Assembly (NCBI GenBank): GCA_005281725.1
Contig: SSBO01000001.1
Location: 9,421,334-9,485,333 of the forward strand
Direction: 5' to 3'
Length of the DNA: 64,000 bases
Source of the DNA: Wuchereria bancrofti
Taxonomy: Eukaryota; Nematoda; Chromadorea; Rhabditida; Onchocercidae
Under the pieces are notes generated by a model, which saw only the letters and a program-made list of their open reading frames with translations, ran no database searches and had not been told where the DNA came from. Of the stretch, positions 52,201 to 64,000 are shown piece by piece. The position numbers were made by a program, and so were the translations under genes. Every line of letters starts with the position of its first letter. Position 1 is the first letter of the stretch.

Positions 52201-55200
52201 CATCACTTGGCTTCATCCTTCCCGGAGGAACATTCTATTATTAATCTACCATCCTTATAGTTCAGCATTAACATTTGTAAAAACTGTTGGAATGCACACA
52301 ATGCAGATGCAATTGTCCGCTCCTTAATCGGTGATTGACTAGTTGAACATGCTAAAATTTCATTCCGTGAAAATTCGAAAACAAATCTTTAGTGAGAATA
52401 TTTCTCAAAACCATAAAAAATAAGTGAAACATCCTATGATCATATGGAAATCGTAAAGATGTTCCGTAAAAATGTGGAAATTTCGAGTTTATCAAAACTA
52501 AAACCTTTAAATACTAACCATGATTAGTTAATCCTCGATTTTGATTACGTATGCACATTTATATTTTCAAAAATCAGTTAAAGCCCGTATTAAGATGAAT
52601 ATGAAATGAACTTTAACAAACCGGATCCAAAAATGCTTTGAGATTCATTCGAGGAATCTTTTTTGCGAAGTAATTGTTCTACCGGGAACACATAACCAGA
52701 ATCAACTTTTTTGTTCTGCTGTTCATCCAAACGTTTTGAAAACTTGCTCAGCTTCATGATTAAGTGAGTCTCCTCAATATATTTCAATAAAATGTCTAAC
52801 TTATATTGCGCAAGACAAGCCTGAAAGTGTCAATTATGAATGTTATTGAAATTAAATAAATTACTTAATCATTATTTCTTAGGAAATTGCTGCTATAAAC
52901 AAGAATCCACCGATAACATTTGAATGTGATTACATTCCATTCGTTGGTACCTACTCGTATCAAACTGTAATCATATTAAATGGCTAAGTTATATATGACA
53001 TGTGATGTGTTTCCTATTGCTTTGTAAGCTAATGAATTAATGATAAGAGATTTTACAGAAACAAATGTTAATAGAACTGCAGCAAATTGCTCTTATCAAC
53101 AACGTTTAAATTGCAAAAAAAAAAAAAAAATCCTTCAATCAGTGATGAAATCAGATTTGGAATTTTCGGTTTGTACGAAATGTGATAGCCCAATTTAGGC
53201 AATGTAAGCCAATCAATATTCGATTTATATTTTACTAATGTAAGAATTATATAACTAATCAAACATAGTTCAGTTTAGTGCTTTACTAATCTTCTCTACT
53301 ATTGTTCTCACAAAATCAGTTTCTTTGGTTTCTGCCACTCTAACCTATAAAGTTTTAATTCTACATCCTTAATAAAAAAAATTAAAGCCCATTTTCATCA
53401 ACATGAAAAGAAATTCTTACTTTACCAGCAAATGACGTCATTGTTTCAACATAATCTTTATTCTTATCTAATGCATTATTCATATACGCCAATAACAAAT
53501 CTACAATGGTCGATAACTGCCGCAAATATTTCTTATGCACCGGTGTCAGTCGGCTTTGAAAACGAGTTAGATAAACACTAGAAAAATAAGTAACATAAGA
53601 TATTTGTAAATTATATAACTGTGTAAATATTTGTATAAAATATTTGTAAATTATTTAATTCTTGAAGTTTGTGGATTAAACAAAATTTCTTAATATTTTA
53701 CTTTATATACTTGCGTACAAAAGAAAATACATGTAAGAAAATGATTCGGTTTTATCAACTTTTAAAGTATGCAATGTTATTGTTACGTTTGAGAAATCAT
53801 TATTAACATTGCTTACTCTAATATTGAAAGTACAGATTTCAATTCTTTTGCGTGTAGCGTAACAAAATGTGAATTCGTAATTGTCTCCAGTAAATTATGA
53901 GCTTCATCAATAACGATAACATTACCCTTCAATTCAATTCCCCAAGCTTTTCGCGCTTCTTCTTGAAATAAAATCTGCAACTTACTGCTAAAACTATTTG
54001 AGCTATTTGTCGTTTAAACATCGTCGCTTGAAACCTGCTTCGAAATTATCATACCATATCTTTTAGCACATATTTTAGAAAGTGACAGTATTAACATTGT
54101 ATCACTTATCCATAACTATGCTAGATAAAAAATTTTCTAATGTTCTTATACTACAGCACATAATTGTAAATTGAATTCAGGTCCGCTAAATTTCATGTCA
54201 CTTGTTATCAAATGACATCGTATCTCTTGTTTGAATGAGAATGTAAACTTGAAATATGTTCATTAAAACGATTAGGGGAGAACAACTACGTACTGACTTA
54301 TAAATCAAAACATTAAAAGGAAAATTCGAAAAACAAGACTAACTTGATATGGTAGAAGCACTAGTTGTGAATAAGCTACTGACTTGCGTGATGCAAAGTA
54401 CGGACAAGCGGAGATTTTTTTGCTATAATCAACTAATTGCGGTGTGCTTGATAACTTTGATGCAAGAATCTGGTCACAGAGATCTTCGATTGCATCACTT
54501 CTTGCAAATGGACAACTTCCCTTACATGCTTTTGTCACATACTGCAATTGTCTCCCAATCAGAAATTTCAAATTTCAAATGATTTTCACAAGTAATTTCC
54601 GCATAAAGGATACAGGTCCAATATGATAACTGCCTTCGTGGAATACAATTTTTTGGTTATTTTAAACATCACCTGATATATTAAATGAAGCTGATACCAT
54701 AATTTTTTTTACGGTAACAGCTTCAGTTAACATATCAGGTGATGATAAAATACATTAGCAATTTCATAAGATTTTTAAAGCGAACAGAAATCAATATTTC
54801 AATAATAAGTCAGCTATATTAGTATTTGATAATAGTGTTAGCAATAAATTTGAAGTTACCAACAATAGTAACGAATAAGTATGAAAATATGTCTAAGTTT
54901 TGAGCTTGTGTAACTTTGTTCAAACAATTGTATTATACTACTAAGACATAACTTAAAATTTAAAATGAGTAATCATACTAATACGTATGTTGAATTAATT
55001 GAACTCCTGAATGAAATGATTAGAAAGGAAAGTGAAATATACTTTATCATCGTCATCTTTCTGGCGTTTTTCCGACGCTTTGTTATCACGCAATTCATTG
55101 CATCGTTCTGTCATAAGATTCGTTTTCTGTAAAGCACGAACCGATTCATTAATGCATAAATGTTGTCTCGATCCCAGCGTTACCACTCTTGGTTGAAACC

Positions 55201-56572
55201 TGAAAAACAGCTACCAACAATATTCAGTCGTTGTTGCATGCAAAGTATCTACTTCTCTAGTAATTCTTTTGAAATGCAACTTTCCGAAGTTATGTTAGTG
55301 GATTGATCAGTATGCTGTGTGAGTCACAACATATGCATTTAAAAAAAAAAGACAGATAACCGTGTTTTCGTGATTTCTTCAGCAAATTGCAGCAACTGAG
55401 AATGTGTTCGTGTAGCATAAATTATTTTTGTACAGGTTGGAGTTGGCTCTTCAATTTTCTTTGCAAGTTGATCATTTGTAAAATCTTCATCTAGTATCTA
55501 GACAAAAAATATTATATTTATCAAGCTTCACCGCCATTCACTATATTCCATCTCCTATAACTAGTACCAAATTTGAATAATCCTCACAGTTCCGAAAAAT
55601 TTCCTCAAACAGTTTGACAAACTGTTTGCAAGTAGTTCGATAACTCAAAAGAGCACATTTCTGAATTTCAGTATCTATCAGAAAACAAATAACTATGACT
55701 TACATCATCTGTTTCGTCATCATCTTTTCCCTCAATGTCTTCATCATTCAATAATTTCCGCTTTCGTTCAACTGTTAAGTTTTTTAATGCTTTTTGAATG
55801 CGTTCTTCTATTTTCTGATCGTTTTCAAGCTCACTGTAAAGTTCCTTCGCATCCTCGACAGCTTTAACTTTCTTTATATGAGCATTTAACCAGTCATCAT
55901 CTATAATGCATCTAGTCATCAAACTTTACTGGAAATAAATCATGCCTGATCTTACTCTGATCTAGATTACCACATCCTACATATAGTTGGATTATCTCAA
56001 GCTTATCTTTCTTTATCACCTGATAATCATCTTTTTATCAGATGATTTCTTTCCTAGATTTTAAAAAATTTAATTCAGCAATATGTAAAACTCTGTAAAT
56101 TAAAAAATTGCTTCTTTTTTTTCTTTCCTAATGGAAAAAAATTATTTTCTGGAATGAACAAAAGGAATTGCGAGAGACCAAAATCATCCAAAAATAATAC
56201 ATATAGCAACAAACTTAAATTAAGCAGACAACATTGCATGCAATCAAAAAAATATAAATATATATCTCCTAACTTACGATTGCCATTATAAAAACTTGCT
56301 TGTAAGCAGCAAAATACCACTAATTTTCTGAAATTTAGTTCACCTTTTCCGACTTCTTCAACTGCTTTTAGTTGCTTCTCGAGATTTACTTTCCTTTCCG
56401 CTTCAAATGTCTCTAACCAACTAAGCGTTGCACAAATAATGCTCATAGATTTTCCCGTACCTGTTGGTGATTCTAATATTCCAATTTTTCCTTCATTAAT
56501 ACACGAAATAATACTTCGCATTAATGATACCTGAATATCATATGGCTCAAATGGAAACGAAAATTCTGTCAT
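49274..56572 (-). CDS. DDX11: DDX11/CHL1-family iron-sulfur DNA helicase
   Basis: This is a superfamily 2 5'-to-3' DNA helicase of the XPD/FANCJ group that acts in sister-chromatid cohesion and replication repair in the nucleus. The sixteen exons are 56344-56572, 55704-55900, 55361-55497, 55043-55199, 54344-54541, 53817-53974, 53421-53577, 52622-52820, 52207-52351, 51709-51841, 51525-51603, 50945-51129, 50594-50720, 50233-50327, 49702-49863 and 49274-49384. Phases join to 822 aa (human about 906). Motifs in order: Q-like FPFEPYDIQ (6-14), Walker A SPTGTGKS (35-42), ATRTHSQL, four Fe-S cysteines (203, 221, 250, 286), DEAH (329-332), [34 protein letters not shown] and QSIGRVIRH (757-765). The C-terminal LPAWI matches human DDX11. 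Start 56572 lies two bases after an acceptor (ttttcag). All catalytic motifs appear intact. Confidence 0.94.
54667..54744. ncRNA. 78-base hairpin in a DDX11 intron, miRNA-precursor-like
   Basis: Arms 54667-54698 and 54713-54744 pair at 29 of 32 positions around a 14-base T-rich loop (CATCACCTGATAT... against ...ATATCAGGTGATG). It lies in the intron between exons 55043-55199 and 54344-54541. Size, stem length and loop resemble a miRNA precursor, but a short inverted-repeat element is equally possible. I do not recognise a known mature miRNA in either arm. Confidence 0.35.
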
Positions 56573-57302
56573 GCCTGAAAAATATCTCTTTAAAAACAAC
56601 AAACAGTACATAATCTAATCTGTAAAAAAAAAAAACCGTAAAGTATTAATATAGCAAACACATACTATTCAACGATATATTAGTATCAATGGAACACATA
56701 CAGATTTAATATAATATAAAAATGAAGTCATAAGTTTAAAATAGCAATCAAAGGTAAACATATGCATATATTATCACAAAGGTTGAAACTAATATTAGAA
56801 AATTTTAGCTTAATTTGAAATTTCAATTGAACAATATAAATGTGATAAAGAAGAATTTCCGGAACAACTTCAAGGTCAAATATGAATGTGTCATAGTTCT
56901 ACTAACATAAATCATTTCTTTGTTTAAAAAAAAAATTTTTTTCTTACTAAATTTTACTACTTATGTACTTGCGAGTGAAACAGAATAAAAATTGAAATTT
57001 TTAAAAGAAAAAATGTGAAGCTAAAAATATTACTGTTTAGAATATATAAGTTAAAGTTAATCGTAAAAATTTTTGCTAAGCCTAATTCAAAACTTAAACT
57101 AATTCAAAATTTAAATTAAAAAACTTCAACCGTAGAGTTACACTCACAATTAGGCTTAGGCTTTTTGCTTAACTCTAAGCTTTATAAAATAAGAGCCATT
57201 TCGCGCGTCACACTGAAATAAATATATTTGAAACTATCATTCCCGCAAAAATATATGAGACACAAAGAAGACATCAAATCATTATTGGTCGATTGATATT
57301 TC

Positions 57303-57307
<5 letters not shown>

Positions 57308-57346
<39 letters not shown>
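57308..57346. repeat. (CT)n microsatellite
   Basis: A nearly uninterrupted CT tract of about 38 bases lies about 740 bases upstream of the DDX11 start; on the coding strand it reads (GA)n. It may act as a promoter GAGA-like element or be simple slippage. Confidence 0.85.
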
Positions 57347-57351
<5 letters not shown>

Positions 57352-57830
57352 TTGTCACTCCTCCCTGACAACCGTTTGTCTTTATGTCTTTTCTCAATTT
57401 CACTCTTGCACATCATTTCTTGACTTTAAAAAGACCGGCAGGGACTGTTTGTAAGTGTATGTCAAAATTGCCAAAAGTTAAATAAATTATTTTAGAACAT
57501 TTTTGAATTGTGAATCGGTCTGAATCCTAACTACATCTACTCACCAGTAATCAGGAAAACAGGATTAACCAACCGGATTCCCCCTCCATTTATTCCACTC
57601 ATTTATGACGACGATATTTTGCATTCTTTCATCTATACTGCTTAAATCTCTGATTTATTTCATCCACAGATTATTTTAAAATCAATTAACCATTTGCAAA
57701 ACCAATACATGTCATTTCCGTAATTCTATTATTGATACCTATTCAAATGCTATCAACACTTATGCTTAAATTAAAAGCAATTTTCACACTTAACTTTTCC
57801 AATCAAATGTTAAAAAGTGATGTAATCATA

Positions 57831-58056
57831 AGATCTAAAACTTTCAAGACATTTCAGATGTATACGCAACTAAATTTGTATAATAGACTTACAATACAAG
57901 CAATAGTTGCTCTCGAAAAATTATATACAATCATCGATATGATTCATATTCCTTGCATCATATCTTCTTTTCCTCTTGTCTTTGTGCAAATACCTGAATT
58001 TTTATCAAAAGATCTAAAAGTTTCAAGACATTTCAGATGTATACGCAGCTAAATTT
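57831..58056. repeat. 47-base direct repeat, two copies
   Basis: AGATCTAAAA.TTTCAAGACATTTCAGATGTATACGC.(G)CTAAATTT is present at 57831-57877 and 58010-58056, 179 bases apart, with two or three differences. Confidence 0.85.
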
Positions 58057-58891
58057 TATCATATATACAAGTATACAATTGCAAATATTTCTAAACAAAA
58101 GTATTTGAATATATTTATATACATATATATTAAAAAAGACATCTAAAAGACAACTAAACCTATCTAAACTGCATACTAAATCTCAGGAAAACAAAGCACC
58201 ATTTAAACGAGACAGAAGAAAAGGCACTATTTTAAATAAATGAAAAGGCACAAATTTATGGCAGCTAACTATGCTATCACTAATAAAGTAAAACAACAAA
58301 ACACTCAATTAGAGATAGTTTCTTTTGGCACCAAAAGAAATGTAATAGTAATACGATTTTATGAAAATAGCAAAATAAAGGCACAGAATAGAGTTAACAA
58401 AGTGATAAAACTATTAAGAATAACAAAAATTATTGAAAGATTATCAATCAAAAATCAGATAACATTGTCAAAAACAAAAGAAAAAATATTATCGAAAATT
58501 GGATAACTGTTATAAGTTAATATATGAAGGATTAAAAAACAAAAAGTAATGAATAAATTTTTCGAAAAAGAGAGAAGGAAGCATGAATAAGCTCATTCTC
58601 ATTTAACTCTATTGTCGAGGGGAAGAACTAAGAACTAGAGAATCAAACAGTTTTAGTCAGAAAAAAGTAGACTAGCTGACTGGAAAATGAAATATGTTAC
58701 TTAAATGATGCATAGATTACTGAATATATATACAAAACAAAGTTTTTATTTCAATGATATCTACTCATAAATATCTCCTTTTTGAAGCTTATTCATTAGG
58801 CTAACATCGAGTCTAAGAGCTTGTTATAAAGCAAGCCAAATTTCGAATTAATCGAGTAACGAGTCAAACAATTTTTAAATTAATGACATTT

Positions 58892-61800
58892 TCAAGTCCA
58901 TAAAATGAAGATATCCATTAAAGCTTTTATTAGATAATGAGCTGTACCATATTCACCAGCTGGAGCTGAATCATAGAAATATTGACACATTCCTTGAGCA
59001 CCATCACAACGCTTCCCAGATCCGCAACATTCCATTACAACTGTTTCCATTTTCTTCTGTCAGAATAAAATAATTTTATTACCTTATTAATTTATTATGA
59101 AAACTATTATCGATTATATATTACCAAAATTATCAGCTATCTTTAGTGTAATGCATTCAGAAAATATGCAAAAAAGATTCACATTATCAGCCATCAAAAT
59201 TAAACGAAGTTACTTTAAAAAATAGCTTCATTATATCATTATTTAAAGTTTATACTTAGTATTTGAGAGCCTATGATGACAGTATTTAAAAGTTTGTTAC
59301 ATGATTTGTAAGATTTTTAAATATCAAATTATCAATTTCCAAATTAATGAATGATCAAATTACTAGAAACAATATGCACTAAGGTTAATGATAATTTAGT
59401 GCATATTGTTTCCAGCAATAGATTGTTAAAAATAAATAAATTATAATAAAATTACTATAGTAACAAACAAAATGAGCCAAAAATTATAATTAAAATTTGA
59501 ACTAAAATTTGGGTGAACTGAACAGTCTTAATGAGATAATAAACTAACATTATGTTCAACGAATAATTCGTTTGCTCTGTGCAGTATAGAATCTACTACA
59601 AACGATTGATCATGAGGTATATTCGGACTGTCCGTTTTCAATAAGATATCCATTCTGCTTAAAAGTGATAAAGCTTCTATCATAATTTCACGATATTCGG
59701 GTTGAGCAATCTAAAATATTTTTCTACTTTTTTTTAGCAAAAATTTAGAAGAACCAATGAAAAATTCATAGTACTACGCTAATTAATTTCACTTAACTAA
59801 CTCCATTCAGTCTATTTAATCAACACGATGTTGTCATCACTGATCAATAACATTGCTTTCCTAAATTTGCTTTCCTATTTTAAAGTTGTTATTAAATAAT
59901 TTTCGTCTATCCAAATAAGTTTCACTTCGTGAAACACATAAATCACTATTCTTTCAAAATAAAAATAGTTATATATCAATAATTTCATATGAAAGAATTT
60001 TTTACATGAACTGTTATGTTCAATCTTCTTAAAGTGCATTTTAACTTTCAGCGCTCGAAAGTACTAAATGTAATAAGCCAAATAAAAACGACGCAAACCT
60101 GATTTAGTACTTCCTCAACCTGCAACGCAAATTTGATTTCTCTACGTGTCATCTGAAAATGATGAAAAGTAAGCAGATGTTGAGGAATTTCATTTTATTT
60201 CAGTTTTTCATTCAACTGCCTAATTTTGCAAACCTTTCAGCAATTGTCGTCACTTGATTCGTGGATAGACAACTCTCTATTTCGCATAGTTTTAATCTTA
60301 ATATTATTTCAATAACGTATCTGAACTGGATGGAATTCGATCGCATAAATTTCCAATACTCGTCAAAAATCGAATATTTCCTGTTGGTTTTTTTTCTTAT
60401 CAAATAGTGAAATTAGCAAACCTCCTGTGTGACACCCCAATGCAGAACAATACGATTGATTGAAAGACCACGTGGAAAACGTCGTACAGTATCCCACAAC
60501 ATCTATAAGAAACTGAATCGTTATCGGTAAACAGTAAAATTTAGCATCGATGATAAGAGCAAATGTAACAGCAAATTTTCAAAAATTTTTTTTTAATGAT
60601 AAGAGCAAATTTTCATACCAAGAAGCATATATTCCATGCATTTTACTCGATTAATTTTTAATAATTCGACGGAGCAAACAAAAACGCATACTTTTTCTCT
60701 ATGGGTTTCTATTAGTCTGTATATCATTTAAAAGAAATTGGAAAAAATCAAACATACTGCATAAAAATTCGGTGGAACTCTATTCAAAGCTCCATCAATT
60801 CGACGATGTCTTAGCCAAATACCGAACTGGAAATTTTCGGCTTCTTCAACATCTATTTCTTCAGAATCAGTTGGAGCCAATGCATTCACATCAACATCCA
60901 TAGTACTATCACCCGTAGATCTCCGTGACTACAATTATATGTGTCAAAAAACAGATATGTAATGTATATATAAATGAATAATTAATATTATCTCTTGGAA
61001 TTTTAGTTTGAAATTTTGCAAAATCCAAAACAGCGTCTCGAAATAAAGCTGGAAAAAGATTTCATAAAATACGAAAATTACTTTTCGTTCCTCGATTTGT
61101 TTTCTTATAGAACCCATACCACTGCGTTGCTCTTTGGCACCAGATTCGGCATCCATACTAAAATCTTCCAGGAGCCGACCGCTTAACAACAATAATAACA
61201 TTGATTTTACTTGAAATGGTGAAAGTTGAAATAATTTCTGTGTCGCATCAATTCCACTGATGCTACTAAAACGAGCCAACTCACTGGCTAATACCTGAAA
61301 CAATATATAATTTAATTGTTCATATTTTACACAAATGATCCAATTTAATTCAATTTCTTAATCAAATCATACAAATAAATCTTTACTCATAAAATTACAT
61401 AAAATATGGGAAAAAAGAGAAAATTAGAGGCAAAAAAAAAAAAATCTTTCATTTTCAAGTATTAAAAACCTAAAATTACTTCTTACATTACCAAAAATGC
61501 TTAATAAATCCCGGAGAGAATTTGCACAGCAATATAGTAGACTAGAGTCAAGTATCAATCTTCTAAAGTTCACGATGATTAGATTTAGTTTTGTCAACCC
61601 AAAGAGAGATTATCAAAAATCGCAGATTATAAAAACACCTGTATAATTAGTCCAATACGTATTCTGAACATTTCTACAAACAAACGCGGTTCCGTTAACA
61701 CCAATGAACCAAGACAAACGATAATTTCCTGCAATACTCAGAAATATACAAATATGTTCTAAAATTTTTTTTCATTAATTTTATTTTCAATGAACTTAAA

Positions 61801-63779
61801 TATACATTGCGGATAACTATTGAATAATGCTTTTTTGCATCAATTGAAAAGACGCTACTCTGTACACGCTAAATCAGAACTGTATAATTAGCACTACTAC
61901 TACTCTCTTGGAATTATTTTTCGCTTTAAACCGTTTTGTGCCAAAACCTATTGTTCTTTTTTTAATTAATAATAATAATTACTTTATTGTTATCATTATT
62001 TATTACTACTACCACTACTACTACTATTATTGTTATTATTGACGTGAATAAATGGTAATTTGAGTTCTTTTAAAGCTAAACAGATTATCAACATCACTAA
62101 CTGCAAGATAAGAACAAAATAAAATGAGAAAAATAAATCAAAGAAAAAACAAAGTTCTCAATTAGTTACAATCAGAAATAATAAGCAAATTATAATTTTC
62201 GAATATATCACGGTCTACTATCAAACGTCGGCAATATTAGTGCACGATGTTAGCGAAATCCGTGATCTGAACTATTTTCTTGCGCCACATGGAACCACAT
62301 GAACTTGAAAAACAGTGCAGTGGATGAAACAGCGCATTAATCACTTATAGAAATTGATCCACAACCATCAAACTGACAATCAGAAAAATTGCCGCCTAAA
62401 CCAAACTGCCAAACCCTATCCAGCACTCATAAATTAAAAACTCTACTGTGTAAAGTAAATGTTCGAACATTGATCTTTCATGACGTATAAATCAATAAAA
62501 AACAATTAAATCTTATTTGAATTATGTTTCAACATTGCTCGTTGGAAGATAAAATTTTTGAAAGGAAAAGGCACATTTTTACCTGTGACAAAGCATAACT
62601 ATTCGCATCATCGTTGTAGATACGCTTAAAAATTTCATGCAATTCTTCCTTAGTTTTTGGAGCTGTAATCGCTTGCTCATTCTTTGATGGCATACCAACT
62701 GTGATCTGCTTTTGACGTACTAAAAGATGAGTTACTGATTTGGATAATTCATCCAGCAAACGCTTCAACAATCCAAATGACAGACGAATCAAAGACCAAT
62801 TACGACTTTCACATGCCTGAAAATATTCTATAGCATTTATAAAAATGGTACGAATGTGATTTATTTAGAATGATAATAATAATATAATAGAACAATATTT
62901 AATATACATATATTAAAGTGTTAAGCATAACATAGCTATTATATTTAATGAGTCATTTCTACTCCATAAGAAGCACTTTTGAATTCTTTTTCCAGCAAAT
63001 AAAAATTCTTGGAATCCTAAAAAATTAATGCAAATGTTGAGAACCTTTAAATATATTTCTTCCATGAGTGCTCGAACGGTTGCACCTTTCATATTATTCA
63101 ATTCAGTATCAAAATCAGGTCCTCTGAAATATTAAAACTATTACAATGTGTATTAAAACTATTACTGTGCTTAATAAGAAATTTTAACGGATTAACGTGC
63201 CAAAGATAATATATTTTAGTGCATCTTTACTAACGAAAAAAATCTGTTACAGTTATTTACTTTTTCGTGTCTGTAAGATGCCGAGTTTGTTGCTGTGAAT
63301 TGAAAATGCACTATCTTAGAGTAAAAATCTTAGAGTAAATAGGATACATTCGAGAATATAAAATTGTATGAAACATTATTATATAAACATTTCAAATATT
63401 AATACTTTTTCATCCACAAATAATGAACAATGGATGCTTGCTCATCTAAAACATTTGTCCCAATTAACATATCAATCAAATCTGCTGTTGACATTTCGTC
63501 CATTTGTGCTGTATCCAATCTGGAATATCACTTATTAGCAATTAAACCTTGTTCTAATTTTATTTAGCATCAATATGATCATTGGACTGAGAATCCTGTA
63601 GTTAATTGATCATTTACTAAACGATAGTGACGTAATTACATACCACACACGCATAATGGCAGTCAGCCGATACTCATCTCAATTTAAGGCACTTAATTAC
63701 CTTAGAGTAAGAAAACTAACTTTTTTTCTGAATCGCCACTAGATGTACTTCTCAGAGATACTGCTGACGATGTTCGTAT
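58892..63779 (-). CDS. PHKA: Phosphorylase b kinase regulatory subunit alpha, C-terminal part
   Basis: This is the large regulatory subunit of phosphorylase kinase, which couples phosphorylation and calcium to glycogen breakdown in the cytosol. Eleven exons are seen: 63721-63779, 63406-63519, 63045-63123, 62583-62816, 61639-61728, 61082-61294, 60758-60928, 60422-60502, 60099-60152, 59549-59710 and 58892-59056. They give 473 aa of a protein that is normally about 1200 aa; the 5' exons lie beyond the right edge. LLVRQKQITVGMPSKNEQ, VEMFRIRIGLIIQVLASEL, RIDGALNRVPPNFY, TRREIKFALQVEEVLNQ, QPEYREIMIEAL and FYDSAPAGEYGT match vertebrate alpha subunits rather than beta. The C-terminus ends IFILWT with no CaaX box, unlike the vertebrate alpha (CAMQ). 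All phases fit; the outermost exon is the least certain. Confidence 0.92.
59366..59412. repeat. Perfect 17-base inverted repeat in a PHKA intron
   Basis: Arms 59366-59382 and 59396-59412 (GAAACAATATGCACTAA and its complement) surround a 13-base spacer inside the last intron of the kinase gene. Two more pairs form beyond one mismatch. Confidence 0.85.
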
Positions 63780-64000
63780 CTTAAATATTGGTATATTAAT
63801 GATATTCATCAATTTTAACTGATCATTATTTTAAGATAGATAGAGAACAGTTATATATGACATTCAATATGCTTCACTATCAGGTACGAAAGAAAACAAG
63901 CTACGACATCTTCAAAAACTTTGTATTTCATTCCTTTCCAGATTTTCTATAAATTTAAAATCCATTATATTCAATAAACTATGCAAAATTATATAAACTG
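63780..64000 (-). other. Presumed intron of the phosphorylase kinase gene at the window edge
   Basis: No exon is recognised between the acceptor at 63780 and the right end of the window. The sequence is AT-rich and intron-like on the minus strand. Confidence 0.5.

Larger units (their letters stand above)
56577..58891. other. Intergenic between DDX11 and the phosphorylase kinase gene
   Basis: No supported gene lies here. The region contains the (CT)n tract at 57308-57346, a 47-base direct repeat (57831-57877 and 58010-58056), and a minus-strand AATAAA (TTTATT at 58745-58750) suited to the kinase gene. A Lys/Ile-rich open frame (58240-58506, plus) has no domain and is not called. Confidence 0.45.

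Noticed and set aside
58240..58506. 88-codon Lys/Ile-rich plus-strand open frame
   Set aside because: Low complexity, no domain, no splice or promoter context.
60212..60403. 63-codon minus-strand open frame within the PHKA locus
   Set aside because: Flanking exons 60422-60502 and 60099-60152 join in phase to give the expected family sequence; this lies in the intron.

Overview
The window looks like nuclear DNA of a nematode, most likely a parasitic clade III (filarial-type) worm. It is AT-rich, and nine conserved or plausible protein-coding genes are cut into many short exons with GT..AG introns. Several start codons lie 0-10 bases after a perfect 3' splice acceptor with no coding exon upstream, which is the mark of spliced-leader trans-splicing. 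The species is inferred; no spliced-leader RNA gene or species marker was found. All exon limits were read by eye from splice consensus, codon phase and remembered homologues, and none has been confirmed by alignment or RNA.

Layout, left to right. An unrecognised helical, basic protein (minus, 1162-3898) is followed by a gamma-glutamylamine cyclotransferase (plus, 6059-6883), which converges on the mitochondrial ribosomal protein uS10m (minus, 7767-8519). CDV3 (minus, 10318-12117) is divergent from bL36m (plus, 15190-15698). bL36m is followed 369 bases later, on the same strand, by the RNA polymerase III subunit RPC3 (16068-21278), so the two may form an operon. A gap of almost 11 kb, very AT-rich, holds repeats, a triple forkhead-site cluster and two small GC-richer islands. 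It lies upstream of a Snail/Scratch-family zinc-finger gene (plus, 32109-35203). That gene converges on a secreted BPI/LBP-type lipid-binding protein (minus, 37120-44538). After an intergenic stretch with a 48-base minisatellite come the DDX11/CHL1 iron-sulfur DNA helicase (minus, 49274-56572) and the 3' part of a phosphorylase kinase alpha subunit (minus, 58892-63779), whose 5' end lies outside the window.

The left 21 kb is a compact housekeeping block for translation and transcription: two mitochondrial ribosomal proteins, a Pol III subunit and CDV3. It carries an unusual number of CACGTG E-boxes. The centre is a sparse regulatory landscape around a probable neuronal or cell-fate transcription factor. 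The right third holds large genes for lipid binding, DNA maintenance and glycogen control.

No novel multi-gene system was recognised. The observations most worth checking are a 78-base miRNA-like hairpin inside a DDX11 intron, the forkhead cluster, the CACGTG cluster, the possible bL36m-POLR3C operon, the charged insertion in the BPI-like protein, and the missing prenylation motif at the C-terminus of the kinase alpha subunit.
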